This document shows positions 1 to 8,727 of a stretch of 64,000 nt of DNA, in pieces. The stretch comes from Bradyrhizobium sp. 195 (GTDB taxonomy: Bacteria; Pseudomonadota; Alphaproteobacteria; Rhizobiales; Xanthobacteraceae): the NCBI RefSeq assembly GCF_023101665.1, contig NZ_CP082161.1:5518001-5582000 (forward strand), read 5' to 3'. The stretch's first letter is position 1. Each line of letters begins with the position of its first letter. A program made the position numbers and the translations under genes. The notes under the pieces were generated by a model. It did not search any database, was not told the origin of the DNA, and was given only the letters and a program-made list of their open reading frames with translations.

Positions 1-800
1 TTCCGAACACCGAGCTGTTCCGCCGCCTCGCGCGCGCGATGGGCATCACGGACCCAACCTTCTTCCGGTCCGACGAGGAGATCATCGCCGCATCGCTCGA
101 CTGGAGCAGCCCGGTGCTCGATGGCATCTCGCTCGAGGACGTCAAGGCCAAGGGCTATGTGCGCCTCAACATGCCCGCGCCCGCGGACTGGGCACCGCAC
201 CGCGAGGGCAACTTTCCGACCGCCTCCGGCAAGTGCGAGTTCAAGTCGACGATCGCCGGTGGAGGCAACTTCGTGGTGCCGCTGTTCCGCCAGGGCTACA
301 ATGGCGACCAGGACGGCACGCCGGTCGATCCCCTGCCTCACTACATCCGGCCGAACGAGAACCCGCGCTCGGCGCCCGCGCTGGCGACCCACTATCCGCT
401 CAGCCTGATTTCACCGAAGAGCCATGCCTTCCTGAATTCGAACTACGGCAACCTGCCGGCGCAAACCGCGCAGGCCGGCGAGGAACAGGCGGTGCTCCTC
501 AACCCTGACGATGCGGCACAACGCGGCATCATCGCAGGCGCGCCCATCCGCGTGTTCAACGATCGCGGCTCGTTCGAGGCATTCGCGACCGTTTCCCCCG
601 ACATCATGCCGGGCGTCGTGGTGGCGCCGTCCGGATACTGGCAACGATCCAACCGCAAGGGAGCGACCGTCCACGCGCTGACGCCCCCGGCCTTCGCCGA
701 CCTCGGTCGCGCCCCGACCTTCTCGGACATTCTCGTCCAGGTCAGCGGCATCCAGGTCGGTGCCGTCCAGATCGGTGCCGTCCAAGCCCGCGGAGCCTGA
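1..800 (+). CDS. Molybdopterin oxidoreductase, C-terminal part (5' truncated by window edge)
   Basis: The reading frame is open from base 3, so the ATG at 39 is only an internal methionine and the gene starts before the window. The visible ~265 residues fit the C-terminal molybdopterin-dinucleotide-binding domain of the DMSO-reductase superfamily: the LNSNYGNLP segment, the HPADAA-like 'LNPDDAAQRGI' and 'RVFNDRGSF' are typical of it. The substrate cannot be told without the catalytic N-terminus. It is followed after 2 bases by a ferredoxin and then by a ferredoxin reductase, suggesting electrons reach it from NADPH through the ferredoxin. The last residues contain a small in-frame duplication (QVGAV, QIGAV). 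Confidence 0.8.
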   Translation, partial: PNTELFRRLARAMGITDPTFFRSDEEIIAASLDWSSPVLDGISLEDVKAKGYVRLNMPAPADWAPHREGNFPTASGKCEFKSTIAGGGNFVVPLFRQGYNGDQDGTPVDPLPHYIRPNENPRSAPALATHYPLSLISPKSHAFLNSNYGNLPAQTAQAGEEQAVLLNPDDAAQRGIIAGAPIRVFNDRGSFEAFATVSPDIMPGVVVAPSGYWQRSNRKGATVHALTPPAFADLGRAPTFSDILVQVSGIQVGAVQIGAVQARGA

Positions 801-802
801 CG

Positions 803-1108
803 ATGACTTACGTGGTCACCGACAATTGCCGCGGCTGCCGATACACGGAATGCGTCACCGTCTGCCCGGTGGAGTGTTTCCACGTCGATGACGCCATGAC
901 CTATATCGACCCGGAAAACTGCATCGATTGCGGTGGCTGCGCGCCGGCCTGCCCGGTCGGCGCGATCGAGCCCGACTATCGCCTGGCTGCGGACAAGAAA
1001 TTCTGGATCGACGTCAATCGCAAACGCGCGGCTGAAACTCCCGTCGTCAGCGCGCGCCTGGCGCCTCTGCCGGGCGCCGACGAGCGTAGGCTGGCGCTGG
1101 GCCGATGA
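803..1108 (+). CDS. Ferredoxin family protein, two iron-sulfur clusters
   Basis: A 101-residue electron carrier. The N-terminal half carries cysteines spaced as in FdxA-type seven-iron or 2[4Fe-4S] ferredoxins: CRGCRYTECVTVCPVEC near residues 9-24, then CIDCGGCAPACP near residues 38-50. The tail after residue 60 is a short extension without cysteines, as in FdxA proteins. It lies between a molybdenum oxidoreductase (2 bases upstream) and an NADPH-ferredoxin reductase (4-base overlap downstream), so it most likely shuttles electrons between them in the cytoplasm. Confidence 0.88.
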   Translation: MTYVVTDNCRGCRYTECVTVCPVECFHVDDAMTYIDPENCIDCGGCAPACPVGAIEPDYRLAADKKFWIDVNRKRAAETPVVSARLAPLPGADERRLALGR

Positions 1109-2433
1109 CGGAACGAGCCTCAGAGGTCGATGCGGGCAAGTTCCGCGTCGCTGTCGTCGGCAGCGGACCGAGCGGCTTCTACGCCGCCGAAGCGCTGCTG
1201 CGCTCCCACGCATCTGTGACCGTCGACATGTTCGAGCGGCTGCCGGTGCCCTACGGGCTGGTGCGGTTCGGCGTCGCTCCCGACCATCCAAAGCTCAAGC
1301 AGGTCACGACCGCCTTCGACAGGATCGCGAGAACGCCTGGTTTTCGTTTCGTCGGCGGCGTCACGATTGGAGACGACGTCACGGTCGACGAGCTCCGCGA
1401 GGCTTATGACGCCGTCGTGCTCGCGACCGGCGCCGAACTGAGCCGGCCTCTGGACGTTCCCGGCGAGGCGCTGCCAGGGAGCCACAGCGCCGGCGATTTC
1501 GTCGCGTGGTACAACGGCCATCCCGACTTCGCCGATCTCGAATTCGATCTCGAGCACGAGGCGGCGGTGATCATCGGCCACGGCAACGTCGCTCTCGACG
1601 TCGCACGTATTCTCGCCAAGTCCGCCGATGAGCTACGCCAGACCGACATCGCGCGCCATGCGCTCGAAGTTCTGGCGGAGAGCCGGATTCGCCAGGTCGT
1701 CATCGTCGGCCGCGGCGGGCCGGCGCAGGCGAAATTCACGGCTAAAGAATTGCGTGATTTCCTCGAATTGAGCGCGTGCGACACGCTGGTCGACGACCGC
1801 GGGATCGGTCCGGACGAATTCGAGCCGCAGATTTCCGGAGATCCGGAGCTCGCCGAAAAACTGTCGCTGCTGCGCGCGTTTTCGCGGCAGGCCGCGACCA
1901 GGCCAAGGCGTTGTCTCTTCCGTTTTGGTCTCTCGCCCGTCGCAATCAAGGGACGCGGCCGGGTCGAGACGGTCGCGCTCAGGAATCGGTCGGGCGTCAT
2001 CGAGGAGATCGCGTGCGGCCTCTCGTTCGGCAGCGTTGGCCGCAGGACCACGCCCATCGCCGGCGTTCCCTATGACGCACAGCGCGGCGTCCATGCGAAC
2101 ATCGATGGGCGCGTTGCGACGGGGCATTCCGTGGTCGAAGGACTCTATGTCTGCGGGTGGAGCAAGCGCGGGCCGAGCGGAACGATCGGCACCAATCGCG
2201 GCTGCGGGATGGCCACGGCGGAGGCCGTCCTGGCCGACTTTGCCCATCGGCGGACGCGTTCGGATGCGTCCGACGCACTGCTTGCACGGATCGGCAGCCG
2301 CGTGGCACGCGTCGTGAGCTATCCTGATTGGATGGCGATCGATATGGCCGAGAAACGCAGGGGAGCCCCGCTCGGCAAGCCACGGGAGAAGTTCGTCACG
2401 GTTCCCGACATGATCGCGGCGATGGGCGCCTGA
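1105..2433 (+). CDS. NADPH-ferredoxin reductase, adrenodoxin-reductase/FprA type
   Basis: The 442-residue length and sequence fit the FprA/adrenodoxin reductase family of FAD enzymes that pass electrons from NADPH to ferredoxins. The FAD-binding motif VVGSGPSGFYAAEAL is near residues 16-30, the VPYGLVRFGVAPDH block typical of this family follows at about 48-61, and a second nucleotide-binding motif IIGHGNVALDVAR lies near 155. The C-terminal GWSKRGPSGTIGTN motif is also diagnostic. The ATG overlaps the ferredoxin stop by 4 bases, so translation is probably coupled. The ferredoxin directly upstream is the obvious redox partner. Confidence 0.92.
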   Translation: MTERASEVDAGKFRVAVVGSGPSGFYAAEALLRSHASVTVDMFERLPVPYGLVRFGVAPDHPKLKQVTTAFDRIARTPGFRFVGGVTIGDDVTVDELREAYDAVVLATGAELSRPLDVPGEALPGSHSAGDFVAWYNGHPDFADLEFDLEHEAAVIIGHGNVALDVARILAKSADELRQTDIARHALEVLAESRIRQVVIVGRGGPAQAKFTAKELRDFLELSACDTLVDDRGIGPDEFEPQISGDPELAEKLSLLRAFSRQAATRPRRCLFRFGLSPVAIKGRGRVETVALRNRSGVIEEIACGLSFGSVGRRTTPIAGVPYDAQRGVHANIDGRVATGHSVVEGLYVCGWSKRGPSGTIGTNRGCGMATAEAVLADFAHRRTRSDASDALLARIGSRVARVVSYPDWMAIDMAEKRRGAPLGKPREKFVTVPDMIAAMGA

Positions 2434-2470
2434 CCCGACGGGGCCAGAATGCCGCGACGACGCTTCGCGT

Positions 2471-2689
2471 CTACTCCTGATCGACGAGATCGTCCTCGAG
2501 GATCGCCATCTGGAACTGGAACGAGCGATCGTCGTCCTCGTCATCGACGAACAGCACGCCGATGAACTCCTCGCCGATATAGACCTCGGCGGAATCGTCC
2601 TTCTTCGGCCGCGGCACGACGCGGATCTTGGGATTGCCGAATACGCGCTTCAGATATGCGTCGAGCTTTCTGACTTCTTTGACGTCCAC
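2471..2689 (-). CDS. DUF3126 family protein
   Basis: A 72-residue protein recognised as the small alphaproteobacterial DUF3126 family, whose function is unknown. Visible features are a basic N-terminal half (VRKLDAYLKRVFGNPKIRV), a central IGEEFIGVLFVDDEDDD segment and a very acidic C-terminus. It stands alone on the minus strand, convergent with the ferredoxin reductase gene and downstream of cysE. No catalytic motif is visible. Confidence 0.85.
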   Translation of the reverse strand: MDVKEVRKLDAYLKRVFGNPKIRVVPRPKKDDSAEVYIGEEFIGVLFVDDEDDDRSFQFQMAILEDDLVDQE

Positions 2690-2777
2690 GGCAAGTCTCC
2701 GATCGAAAAATGGTCGGCGGGTTTTAGGACGAGACGCGACGAACCGCCAGCATCAATTGCCAAAGAATTTGGGGATC

Positions 2778-2804
2778 AAAAGGGCCGGAAATCCGGCCCC
2801 TTTT
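2778..2804 (-). terminator. Rho-independent terminator of cysE
   Basis: Read on the minus strand, a GGGCCGG/CCGGCCC stem with a 4-base loop is followed by TTTT. It lies 18 bases past the cysE stop codon, between cysE and the DUF3126 gene, so the two are probably separate transcripts. Confidence 0.75.
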
Positions 2805-2822
2805 CAACGTCAAGGCCGGGTC

Positions 2823-3647
2823 TCAAAGCCCCATCGCGTTGATCATCTGATCCATGGTGCGCGACGGCTCGGCGCAGCCGGCCTCGCCGACGATCTTGGC
2901 GGGCACGCCTGCGACCGTGACGTTGTGCGGCACGGGCTTGACCACGACCGAGCCGGCAGCGATGCGCGCGCAATGGCCGATCTCGATGTTGCCGAGGATC
3001 TTCGCGCCGGCGCCGATCAGGACGCCATGGCGGATCTTCGGATGACGGTCCTCGTTCTCCTTGCCGGTGCCGCCGAGCGTGACGCCGTGCAGGATCGAGA
3101 CATCGTCCTCGATGATGGCGGTCTCACCGCAGACGAAGCCGGTAGCGTGGTCGAGGAAGATGCCGCGCCCGATGCGCGCGGCGGGATTGATGTCGGTCTG
3201 GAACACCGCAGAGGCGCGGCTCTGGAGATAATACGCAAAATCCTTGCGGCCCCTCAGATAGAGCCAGTGCGCGAGGCGATGGGTCTGGATCGCGTGAAAG
3301 CCCTTGAAGTAGAGCAAGGGATCGATGAAGCGCGAGGTCGCGGGATCGCGGTCGTAGACCGCAACGAGATCGGCACGAAAGGCATTCCCGAGATCGGGAT
3401 CGTCGCGCAACGCCTCGCCATAGGTCTGGCGCACGAGGTCGCCCGACAGGGCCGAGTGATCGAGCCGTTCGGCGACGCGGTGGACCACCGAGTCCTCCAG
3501 GCGGCCGTGATGCAGCACCGCCGAATAGATGAAGGTCGCAAGCTCCGGCTCGCGACGCACGATGTCCTCCGCTTCGCCCCGGATCCGGTCCCATATCGGA
3601 TCGAGCGATGCGAGCTTTCCTCCCGGATTGACCTGATGCACTGCCAT
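2823..3647 (-). CDS. cysE: Serine O-acetyltransferase
   Basis: The 274-residue enzyme makes O-acetylserine from serine and acetyl-CoA, the first committed step of cysteine synthesis. The N-terminal helical SATase domain (about residues 15-130) is followed by a left-handed beta-helix of hexapeptide repeats. The catalytic DHATGFV segment with the active-site Asp-His, then HGVTLGGTGK, are present near residues 164-195. The C-terminal tail, which binds the cysteine synthase CysK in other bacteria, ends in Met-Gly-Leu rather than the usual isoleucine. A terminator follows the gene. Confidence 0.93.
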   Translation of the reverse strand: MAVHQVNPGGKLASLDPIWDRIRGEAEDIVRREPELATFIYSAVLHHGRLEDSVVHRVAERLDHSALSGDLVRQTYGEALRDDPDLGNAFRADLVAVYDRDPATSRFIDPLLYFKGFHAIQTHRLAHWLYLRGRKDFAYYLQSRASAVFQTDINPAARIGRGIFLDHATGFVCGETAIIEDDVSILHGVTLGGTGKENEDRHPKIRHGVLIGAGAKILGNIEIGHCARIAAGSVVVKPVPHNVTVAGVPAKIVGEAGCAEPSRTMDQMINAMGL

Positions 3648-3937
3648 GGATTTGCTCTCTGGGATTTGCTCTTTCGAATGGACCCGCTTTACCGGCTCTA
3701 TAGCATAGTCTAGGCGACAAAGTCCCGACGGGCTTGCCTGAGAGTGAACAGCACCTTGCCCCGCGAAGGCATGCCAAGATGTTGAAACACAACAGTTTCT
3801 TCTGAGGCCCCCAAGCGGCAGGTCGGCTCAAAGTGGTCAGAGTTTTGCCAAATTCAAGCCGGGCGGCGTCAAACTATTGGTGAATTCTCTGCCGACCGTT
3901 ATTGCGGGCATGGTCGCATGCGAGGACGGGAGCAGAT

Positions 3938-5296
3938 TTGAGCATCACCACCGATCAATTGCGCGGGCGCGCCGCGGATACGCTTTGGCTGCGTCTGGCG
4001 GCGGTGGCCCTGCCCCTTCTGATGATCGCGCCGGCGTTCTGGAACGGCTATCCCCTGTTGCAGTGGGATACCGGCGGCTATCTGGCGCGCTGGTACGAGG
4101 GCTATCTCGTCCCCAGCCGCTCCACGGTGTTCGGTCTCTATCTGCACTATGGCGAGAGTTTTGGTTTCTGGATCAACCTCGCGGTCCAGTCGCTGGCGAC
4201 GCTGTGGCTGTTGCAGCTCACCCTTCGCGTGCTCTCGATGATGCAGACCTTCCGCTTCGTCGCGATCTGCCTTGGCCTGATCCTGTCGACCGCGCTGCCC
4301 TGGCTTGCCAGCATGCTGCTCACCGACATCTTCGCGGGGCTCTCGATCCTGTCGCTGTTCCTGCTTGTCGTCGGCGGGCAACGGACCTCGACGCTCGAAA
4401 AGACCTCGCTGTTCGTCTTCACCGCCTTTGCCGCTGCGACTCACAGCGCCACGCTCGGCGTGCTGCTCGGTCTTTGCGCCGTGGGCTGGATGGCGCGGCC
4501 GTTCCTAAGGGAGCGCCTTCCGCTTGCCGGATTGGCGCAGGCGAGCCTCACCATCGTCGTGGGCGGCGTGATGCTGGTCTCGGCGAATTATGCGTTGTCC
4601 GGCAAGTTGGCCTGGACGCCCGGCGGCTACGGCGTCGCCTTCGGCCGCATGATGCAGGACGGCATCGTCGCGCGCTACCTTAGCGATCATTGCCCGCGCG
4701 AGCGTTACAAGCTCTGTCCGTATCGCAATGAACTGCCGGCGACCGCCGACGAGTTCCTGTGGGGCAAGAGCATGTTCAACACGCTCGGCCGCTTTGAAGG
4801 CATGAACGATGAGATGGGCTACATCGTCGTGCAGTCGCTGAGGGATTATCCGGCCTGGCAGGCCGGCGCGGCGCTCCGGGCGATGGGCCAGCAATTGCTG
4901 CATGTCGCGACCGGCGAAGGCACCAATGGCTGGATTCCGCACACCCGCGGCATTATCGAGCGCTACATCCCCGCACAGGCCGCGCCAATGCGCGCGGCGC
5001 GGCAGCAGCACTGGGGTGTCAATTTCGACACCATAAACTGGCTGCACGTGCCGGTGGCGCTGGCCTCGATGCTGGCGCTGGTCGCGCTGCTCGGCCATGC
5101 GCTCGCGAGCCGCCGGCTCGATGACCTGACGCTGCTGGCGGCGACCGTGACGCTGGCGCTGCTCGGCAACGCTTTCATCTGCGCCGTCATCTCCGGCCCG
5201 CACGACCGCTACGGCGCGCGGATGGCGTGGGTCGCGACCTTCGTGGTGCTGACGGCGCTGGCGCGGCGGTTTGGTGAGGACGTCAAGGCGCGATGA
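3938..5296 (+). CDS. Multispanning membrane protein of unknown function
   Basis: About 450 residues with alternating hydrophobic segments and a larger soluble loop in the second half, resembling GT-C-like or uncharacterised polytopic membrane proteins. The N-terminal region has a conserved-looking WDTGGYLARWYEGYLVPSRS loop after the first membrane segment, a pattern seen in GT-C-type glycosyltransferases in which an acidic residue follows the first membrane span. That parallel is only suggestive. I chose the TTG at 3938 because GGGAG lies just upstream; an in-frame TTG at 3902 is also possible. It stands alone, with a gene-poor ~290 bases downstream. Confidence 0.7.
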   Translation: MSITTDQLRGRAADTLWLRLAAVALPLLMIAPAFWNGYPLLQWDTGGYLARWYEGYLVPSRSTVFGLYLHYGESFGFWINLAVQSLATLWLLQLTLRVLSMMQTFRFVAICLGLILSTALPWLASMLLTDIFAGLSILSLFLLVVGGQRTSTLEKTSLFVFTAFAAATHSATLGVLLGLCAVGWMARPFLRERLPLAGLAQASLTIVVGGVMLVSANYALSGKLAWTPGGYGVAFGRMMQDGIVARYLSDHCPRERYKLCPYRNELPATADEFLWGKSMFNTLGRFEGMNDEMGYIVVQSLRDYPAWQAGAALRAMGQQLLHVATGEGTNGWIPHTRGIIERYIPAQAAPMRAARQQHWGVNFDTINWLHVPVALASMLALVALLGHALASRRLDDLTLLAATVTLALLGNAFICAVISGPHDRYGARMAWVATFVVLTALARRFGEDVKAR

Positions 5297-5587
5297 GATC
5301 AGGATGAAGCGTCATCGCGCTTGGTTTCGTGGAGCAGCGATCGCTTTCATCCAAAATGAACACCTAGGCTTGGCATTCGACAGCCTATCCGCGTCGGCAA
5401 GGAAGTAGAGTCCGATAACAGCCCTGGGCGGACTGCCCCGTTTGCACGTCTGCGCGTGACCCATACCCGACCTTGGCACGCTGCCCGCCTACTGACCCGT
5501 AGCGGACGGCGCAAGCGAGTAGCTTTTGTGAGCGAGCGTGACTCGCTTGCATCACGCCGTGAGGCTTGAACGCTGCTGGCAGCCACT

Positions 5588-6403
5588 TCAATTCGTCGTG
5601 GTCTTGCCGCCGCGCATGGACACGAGCTTTTCCTCACGAAACCGGAGAATGAACCATGCGGTTTCATCGAAACCGTCTGCGAGCTTTCCTTCGTGAGAAT
5701 ACACCATCTGAGCAGCTTCCGACTTCGACGGCGGTCCCAGCGCCTTGACTACCTCCAAACGCGACATACCCAAATGCAGCTTGCCGTCGAAGACGAGGGG
5801 CGCGAACTTTTCCGGGATGATGGCGCAATCGGTCGAGGTCTCGGTGTCTTTCTCGGTGAGCTCTTCCACGATCTCTGTGACGAGACGGTCCGGGCCGCCT
5901 ATCTCTCCGCTAACGACCCATAATCGATGCTGCGCGCGCCTATAACACAGCCAATAGATGCTACCTCCAGCGTCGCCCTGGTGTTGGATGGTCCCTTCGC
6001 CCACGGCTTCGCGGACTGCGCCGAGCGAGGTCTCCTCGAAGCGGCCGGCGAATGCGCCTAGCGAAAAGCGGGTCGCCAATCTCTTCACGACCGTCGGCGG
6101 CACGCGCTCGAACGCATGTTCGTCGAGTGGCGGCGGCGGCGTCTGCGCGGAGCAGTCGTCCGCGGGGATCGCGAAAAGGAGAAGCAGCAAGAAGAGCGTC
6201 TTTCGACCATCAACTCCGAATTGCCTTACATTGGAGATTGAGCGCTTCTGGAATAGCTCCTTTCCTTTGGCAAGGATGGCGTCAACGTCGAGGTCTTTGA
6301 CGCGGCCAGCCGCTCTGTCGGCCAGTCCTTTATATATTTCTCGCCTCAGCAGGTCGCGCTCAGGCGTCGAGAGTGCGGGCGTCAGTTTCTGGGTATCGGA
6401 CAC
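5588..6403 (-). CDS. Chimeric hypothetical protein: antitoxin-like N-terminus fused to a secreted-type domain
   Basis: Not recognised as a whole. The GTG at 6403 has AGGAG 10 bases upstream, giving 271 residues; an in-frame start at 6472 lacks this support. Residues 1-56 (TPERDLLRREIYKGLADRAA, then DVDAILAKGKELFQKRS) resemble short ParD-type antitoxins of toxin-antitoxin pairs. Residues 66-82 are a hydrophobic stretch ending in a signal-peptide-like DCSAQT, followed by a soluble C-terminal domain of about 185 residues that contains a LGMSRLEVVKALGPPS segment like those of small outer-membrane/lipoprotein domains. A signal sequence does not belong in the middle of a protein, so this looks like a fusion caused by deletion. 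No toxin gene lies beside it. Confidence 0.5.
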   Translation of the reverse strand: MSDTQKLTPALSTPERDLLRREIYKGLADRAAGRVKDLDVDAILAKGKELFQKRSISNVRQFGVDGRKTLFLLLLLFAIPADDCSAQTPPPPLDEHAFERVPPTVVKRLATRFSLGAFAGRFEETSLGAVREAVGEGTIQHQGDAGGSIYWLCYRRAQHRLWVVSGEIGGPDRLVTEIVEELTEKDTETSTDCAIIPEKFAPLVFDGKLHLGMSRLEVVKALGPPSKSEAAQMVYSHEGKLADGFDETAWFILRFREEKLVSMRGGKTTTN

Positions 6404-6544
6404 GTCAAGCCATCTCCTGCGATGCAGAAAGGCACAACATATCATAGCTGACGTGTGGAGGAGCTCCCTCACCCACCGCCTTCACCTGGCTTTGGTCGGC
6501 CCACGTGCTGCATATTCGAGCAACGCCGCGATTTGTGGGAGCGA

Positions 6545-6676
6545 ATGACTTGGGAGATGTTTCCCAGGGATGATCAGCAAAGGCAATTTGTGCAGCAACG
6601 ATTGCTGATGACGATCGTGGTGCTTCCAATGGTAGCATTCGCGGTCCACACTCTTCTCGAAAGACTGGCCACATAG
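6545..6676 (+). CDS. Possible 43-residue single-span membrane peptide
   Basis: A short open frame beginning with ATG preceded by GGGAG. It encodes a polar N-terminus rich in Gln and Arg, one hydrophobic segment (LLMTIVVLPMVAFAVHTLL) and a charged end. The gene lies in the gap between two minus-strand genes. The only support is the ribosome site and the clean hydrophobic segment, so it may be spurious. Confidence 0.3.
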   Translation: MTWEMFPRDDQQRQFVQQRLLMTIVVLPMVAFAVHTLLERLAT

Positions 6677-6711
6677 CTGTCGCGAGATGTCTGCTTGTGG
6701 CGCTTTGTGCC

Positions 6712-7470
6712 TCATCGCCGCCGTGACAAGAAATCCAGCACGCCGGTCTTGTAGACCTTGTCGCCGACCGCGCGCATGTGGTCGCGGTTGGGAATGTCCA
6801 GCACTTCCGAGCCCGGGATGATCGCGCCGAGCGCGCTGGCGGAGCCGGCGACGTCGTCGGTGGTGCCGACCGCGATCAGCACTGGCAGCTCGATGCGTGC
6901 AGCTTGCTGTCTCGTCATCAGCTCGCGCGTGCCGCGCAGGCAGGCGGCAAGGGCGCGATGGTCGGAGCGGGTCTGGTCCGCGAAGGCGCGAAAGGTGCGG
7001 CCGACGGGATCGGTGACGTCGTCGAGCGAAGGCGCTTCGAGCGCCTTGGCGACATTCTCGCCGGGTCCGGTGCCTTCGATCAGGCCGCCGATGCCGATGC
7101 CGCCGAGGATCGCCGAGCGCAGGCGCTGCGGCTCGTTGAGGGACAGCCAGGCCGCCATCCGTCCGCCCATCGAATAGCCCATGATGTCGGCTTGCGGGAT
7201 GGCGAGGTGATCCATCAGCGCGAGAACGTCGCCGGCCATCACGGGAATCGAATATTGCGAGGGCTCGTAGAGCTTTGCGCTTTCGCCGTGGCCGCGATTG
7301 TCGAGCGCGATGACGCGGCGACCGTTCTTGCGCAGCTCCGAAACCCAGGTCGGATAGACCCAGTTCACGTTCTTGCTCGAGGCAAAGCCGTGCACCAGGA
7401 TGATCGGATCGCCCTCACCTTCATCGAGATAGGCAATTTCAACGGCGCCGTTGTGAAAGCTCGGCATCAT
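6712..7470 (-). CDS. Alpha/beta hydrolase
   Basis: A 252-residue alpha/beta-hydrolase-fold protein. It shows the oxyanion-region ILVHGFASS near residue 27, the nucleophile elbow GYSMGGR near residues 97-103 (catalytic Ser) and a C-terminal catalytic His in NRDHMRAVG near 235. The HGF and DNRGHGES motifs place it with esterase, haloperoxidase or lactonase-like hydrolases; the substrate cannot be assigned. There is no signal peptide, so it is probably cytoplasmic. A palindromic repeat lies just upstream. Confidence 0.85.
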   Translation of the reverse strand: MMPSFHNGAVEIAYLDEGEGDPIILVHGFASSKNVNWVYPTWVSELRKNGRRVIALDNRGHGESAKLYEPSQYSIPVMAGDVLALMDHLAIPQADIMGYSMGGRMAAWLSLNEPQRLRSAILGGIGIGGLIEGTGPGENVAKALEAPSLDDVTDPVGRTFRAFADQTRSDHRALAACLRGTRELMTRQQAARIELPVLIAVGTTDDVAGSASALGAIIPGSEVLDIPNRDHMRAVGDKVYKTGVLDFLSRRR

Positions 7471-7504
7471 CAGTTCCGTGAGGTGTTGAGGGGAATGGTT
7501 GATC

Positions 7505-7559
7505 TTAGAGCACGATCCGGAAAACCGTGCAGCAGTTTTCCGGCAACATCATGCTCAAA
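7505..7559. repeat. Palindromic intergenic repeat (GAGCATGAT...TTTTCCGG family)
   Basis: An imperfect inverted repeat whose arms read TTAGAGCACGATCCGGAAAA and, in reverse, TTTGAGCATGATG...CCGGAAAA. It matches in style the very abundant bradyrhizobial and rhizobial intergenic palindrome that I know from related genomes. It sits between two minus-strand genes and may form a strong hairpin in RNA. Confidence 0.6.
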
Positions 7560-7590
7560 CAATAACCTGAGGCGCGATGGCAATCGCGCT

Positions 7591-8727
7591 TCAGGCCGTG
7601 ACGGCAGCGTCCGCCAGAGCGGCTTCGGCTGCGATCTGCGCCCGGCGAAGCCGCCGCGCCCGCCTGCGATCGCACCAGGCCTGGGTGAGGCGCTCGGTCG
7701 TCACCTTGATGGAGGAGAGAAGGCCGAAAAGCGTCAGTGCCGCACTGAGCAGCCAGAGCGCCAGATCGAACGCACCGCCGATCAGCAGCAGCGCGCCGCG
7801 GCCGAGCAGCTTCATGATCGCGCGCGTCTTGCCGCCTTGCGCTTCCGCAAGCCGCGCCGCGCGCGCGACGTCCTTCGGACCTTCGGCGATGCGCAGCGTA
7901 TCCATCGCCCCGCGCGTGCCGGTCTTCCCGGCGACGCGCGTGACGTCCTTGCCGAGCCGGACCAGCGCACCGGCCTTCTCGGCGCGGAACGCGGCCTTGA
8001 TCGCACTGACGGTCTCGCCGGGGCGGAACACGGAGCCCTTGGCCACGGCGTTCTGGAGCATCGGCGTATCGACCACGTCGCGCGCGGAGCGTCCAGCCCA
8101 TGCCGCAAGGCTCTCACTGAGCCGGCCCACCTTGCGGGCGTCCTTGACCAGGGTCAGTCCGGCGCGCACGGGCGCAGCGCCACCGACGGACACATAGGTT
8201 GCCGCAGTCACCGCAAGGCCGGCCGTCGCGAGGCCGAGCACCAGGCGATCGGTGTCCTCGCCCATAGCGAGGTGCTTGCCCTCCCGCACGACGTCCCTGA
8301 TGTCGCCGATCACGAAGAGATCCCCGGCCACCGTCCCGGACAGGCTCGCGACATCGTCGGCATTGCCGGTGACGAGGCCGGTGGCAAAGCGCTTTGCGAA
8401 ATACGAGGTGGAATTCTGTTCCTTGACCGCATCACTCACGCGGCTCAGCAGGTCGTCCGGCAACGCGATGTTCCGGTCGCGCGCCAACGCCACGAAACTG
8501 TCGGCGAGATCGGCGTCATCAGCGGCGAGCGCGGCCTCGATGTTGTCCTGGACCAGTCGGTCATTCCGCTGCAGCAACGCATCGAGCTTGAGCCCGGAGA
8601 GCACGGCCGGATCATCCTGGGCGGCGAGGATCGCGCCGGCCTCGCGGGCGTGCGGCGCTACCTGCGCGAGCATGAAGCCGCACGCGGCGATACCGGTCAA
8701 CGCTGTGCTGATTCGCAGCCACTTCAT
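7591..8727 (-). CDS. Conserved hypothetical membrane protein
   Basis: Function not recognised. With the start at 8727 the protein has 378 residues and opens with a signal-anchor-like segment (MKWLRISTALTGIAACGFML). A second hydrophobic stretch lies mid-protein (VLGLATAGLAVTAATYVSV) and a third near the end (GALLLIGGAFDLALWLLSAAL), before a very basic, Arg-rich C-terminal tail. The region between is Ala/Lys/Arg-rich and helical. An upstream in-frame ATG at 8814 would add 29 residues, but the hydrophobic N-terminus argues for 8727. Its closest neighbour, on the same strand, is the alpha/beta hydrolase. Confidence 0.7.
   Translation of the reverse strand: MKWLRISTALTGIAACGFMLAQVAPHAREAGAILAAQDDPAVLSGLKLDALLQRNDRLVQDNIEAALAADDADLADSFVALARDRNIALPDDLLSRVSDAVKEQNSTSYFAKRFATGLVTGNADDVASLSGTVAGDLFVIGDIRDVVREGKHLAMGEDTDRLVLGLATAGLAVTAATYVSVGGAAPVRAGLTLVKDARKVGRLSESLAAWAGRSARDVVDTPMLQNAVAKGSVFRPGETVSAIKAAFRAEKAGALVRLGKDVTRVAGKTGTRGAMDTLRIAEGPKDVARAARLAEAQGGKTRAIMKLLGRGALLLIGGAFDLALWLLSAALTLFGLLSSIKVTTERLTQAWCDRRRARRLRRAQIAAEAALADAAVTA

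Noticed and set aside
2628..3713. 361-codon plus-strand open frame opposite cysE
   Set aside because: Antisense to an unmistakable cysE gene; no recognised domain.
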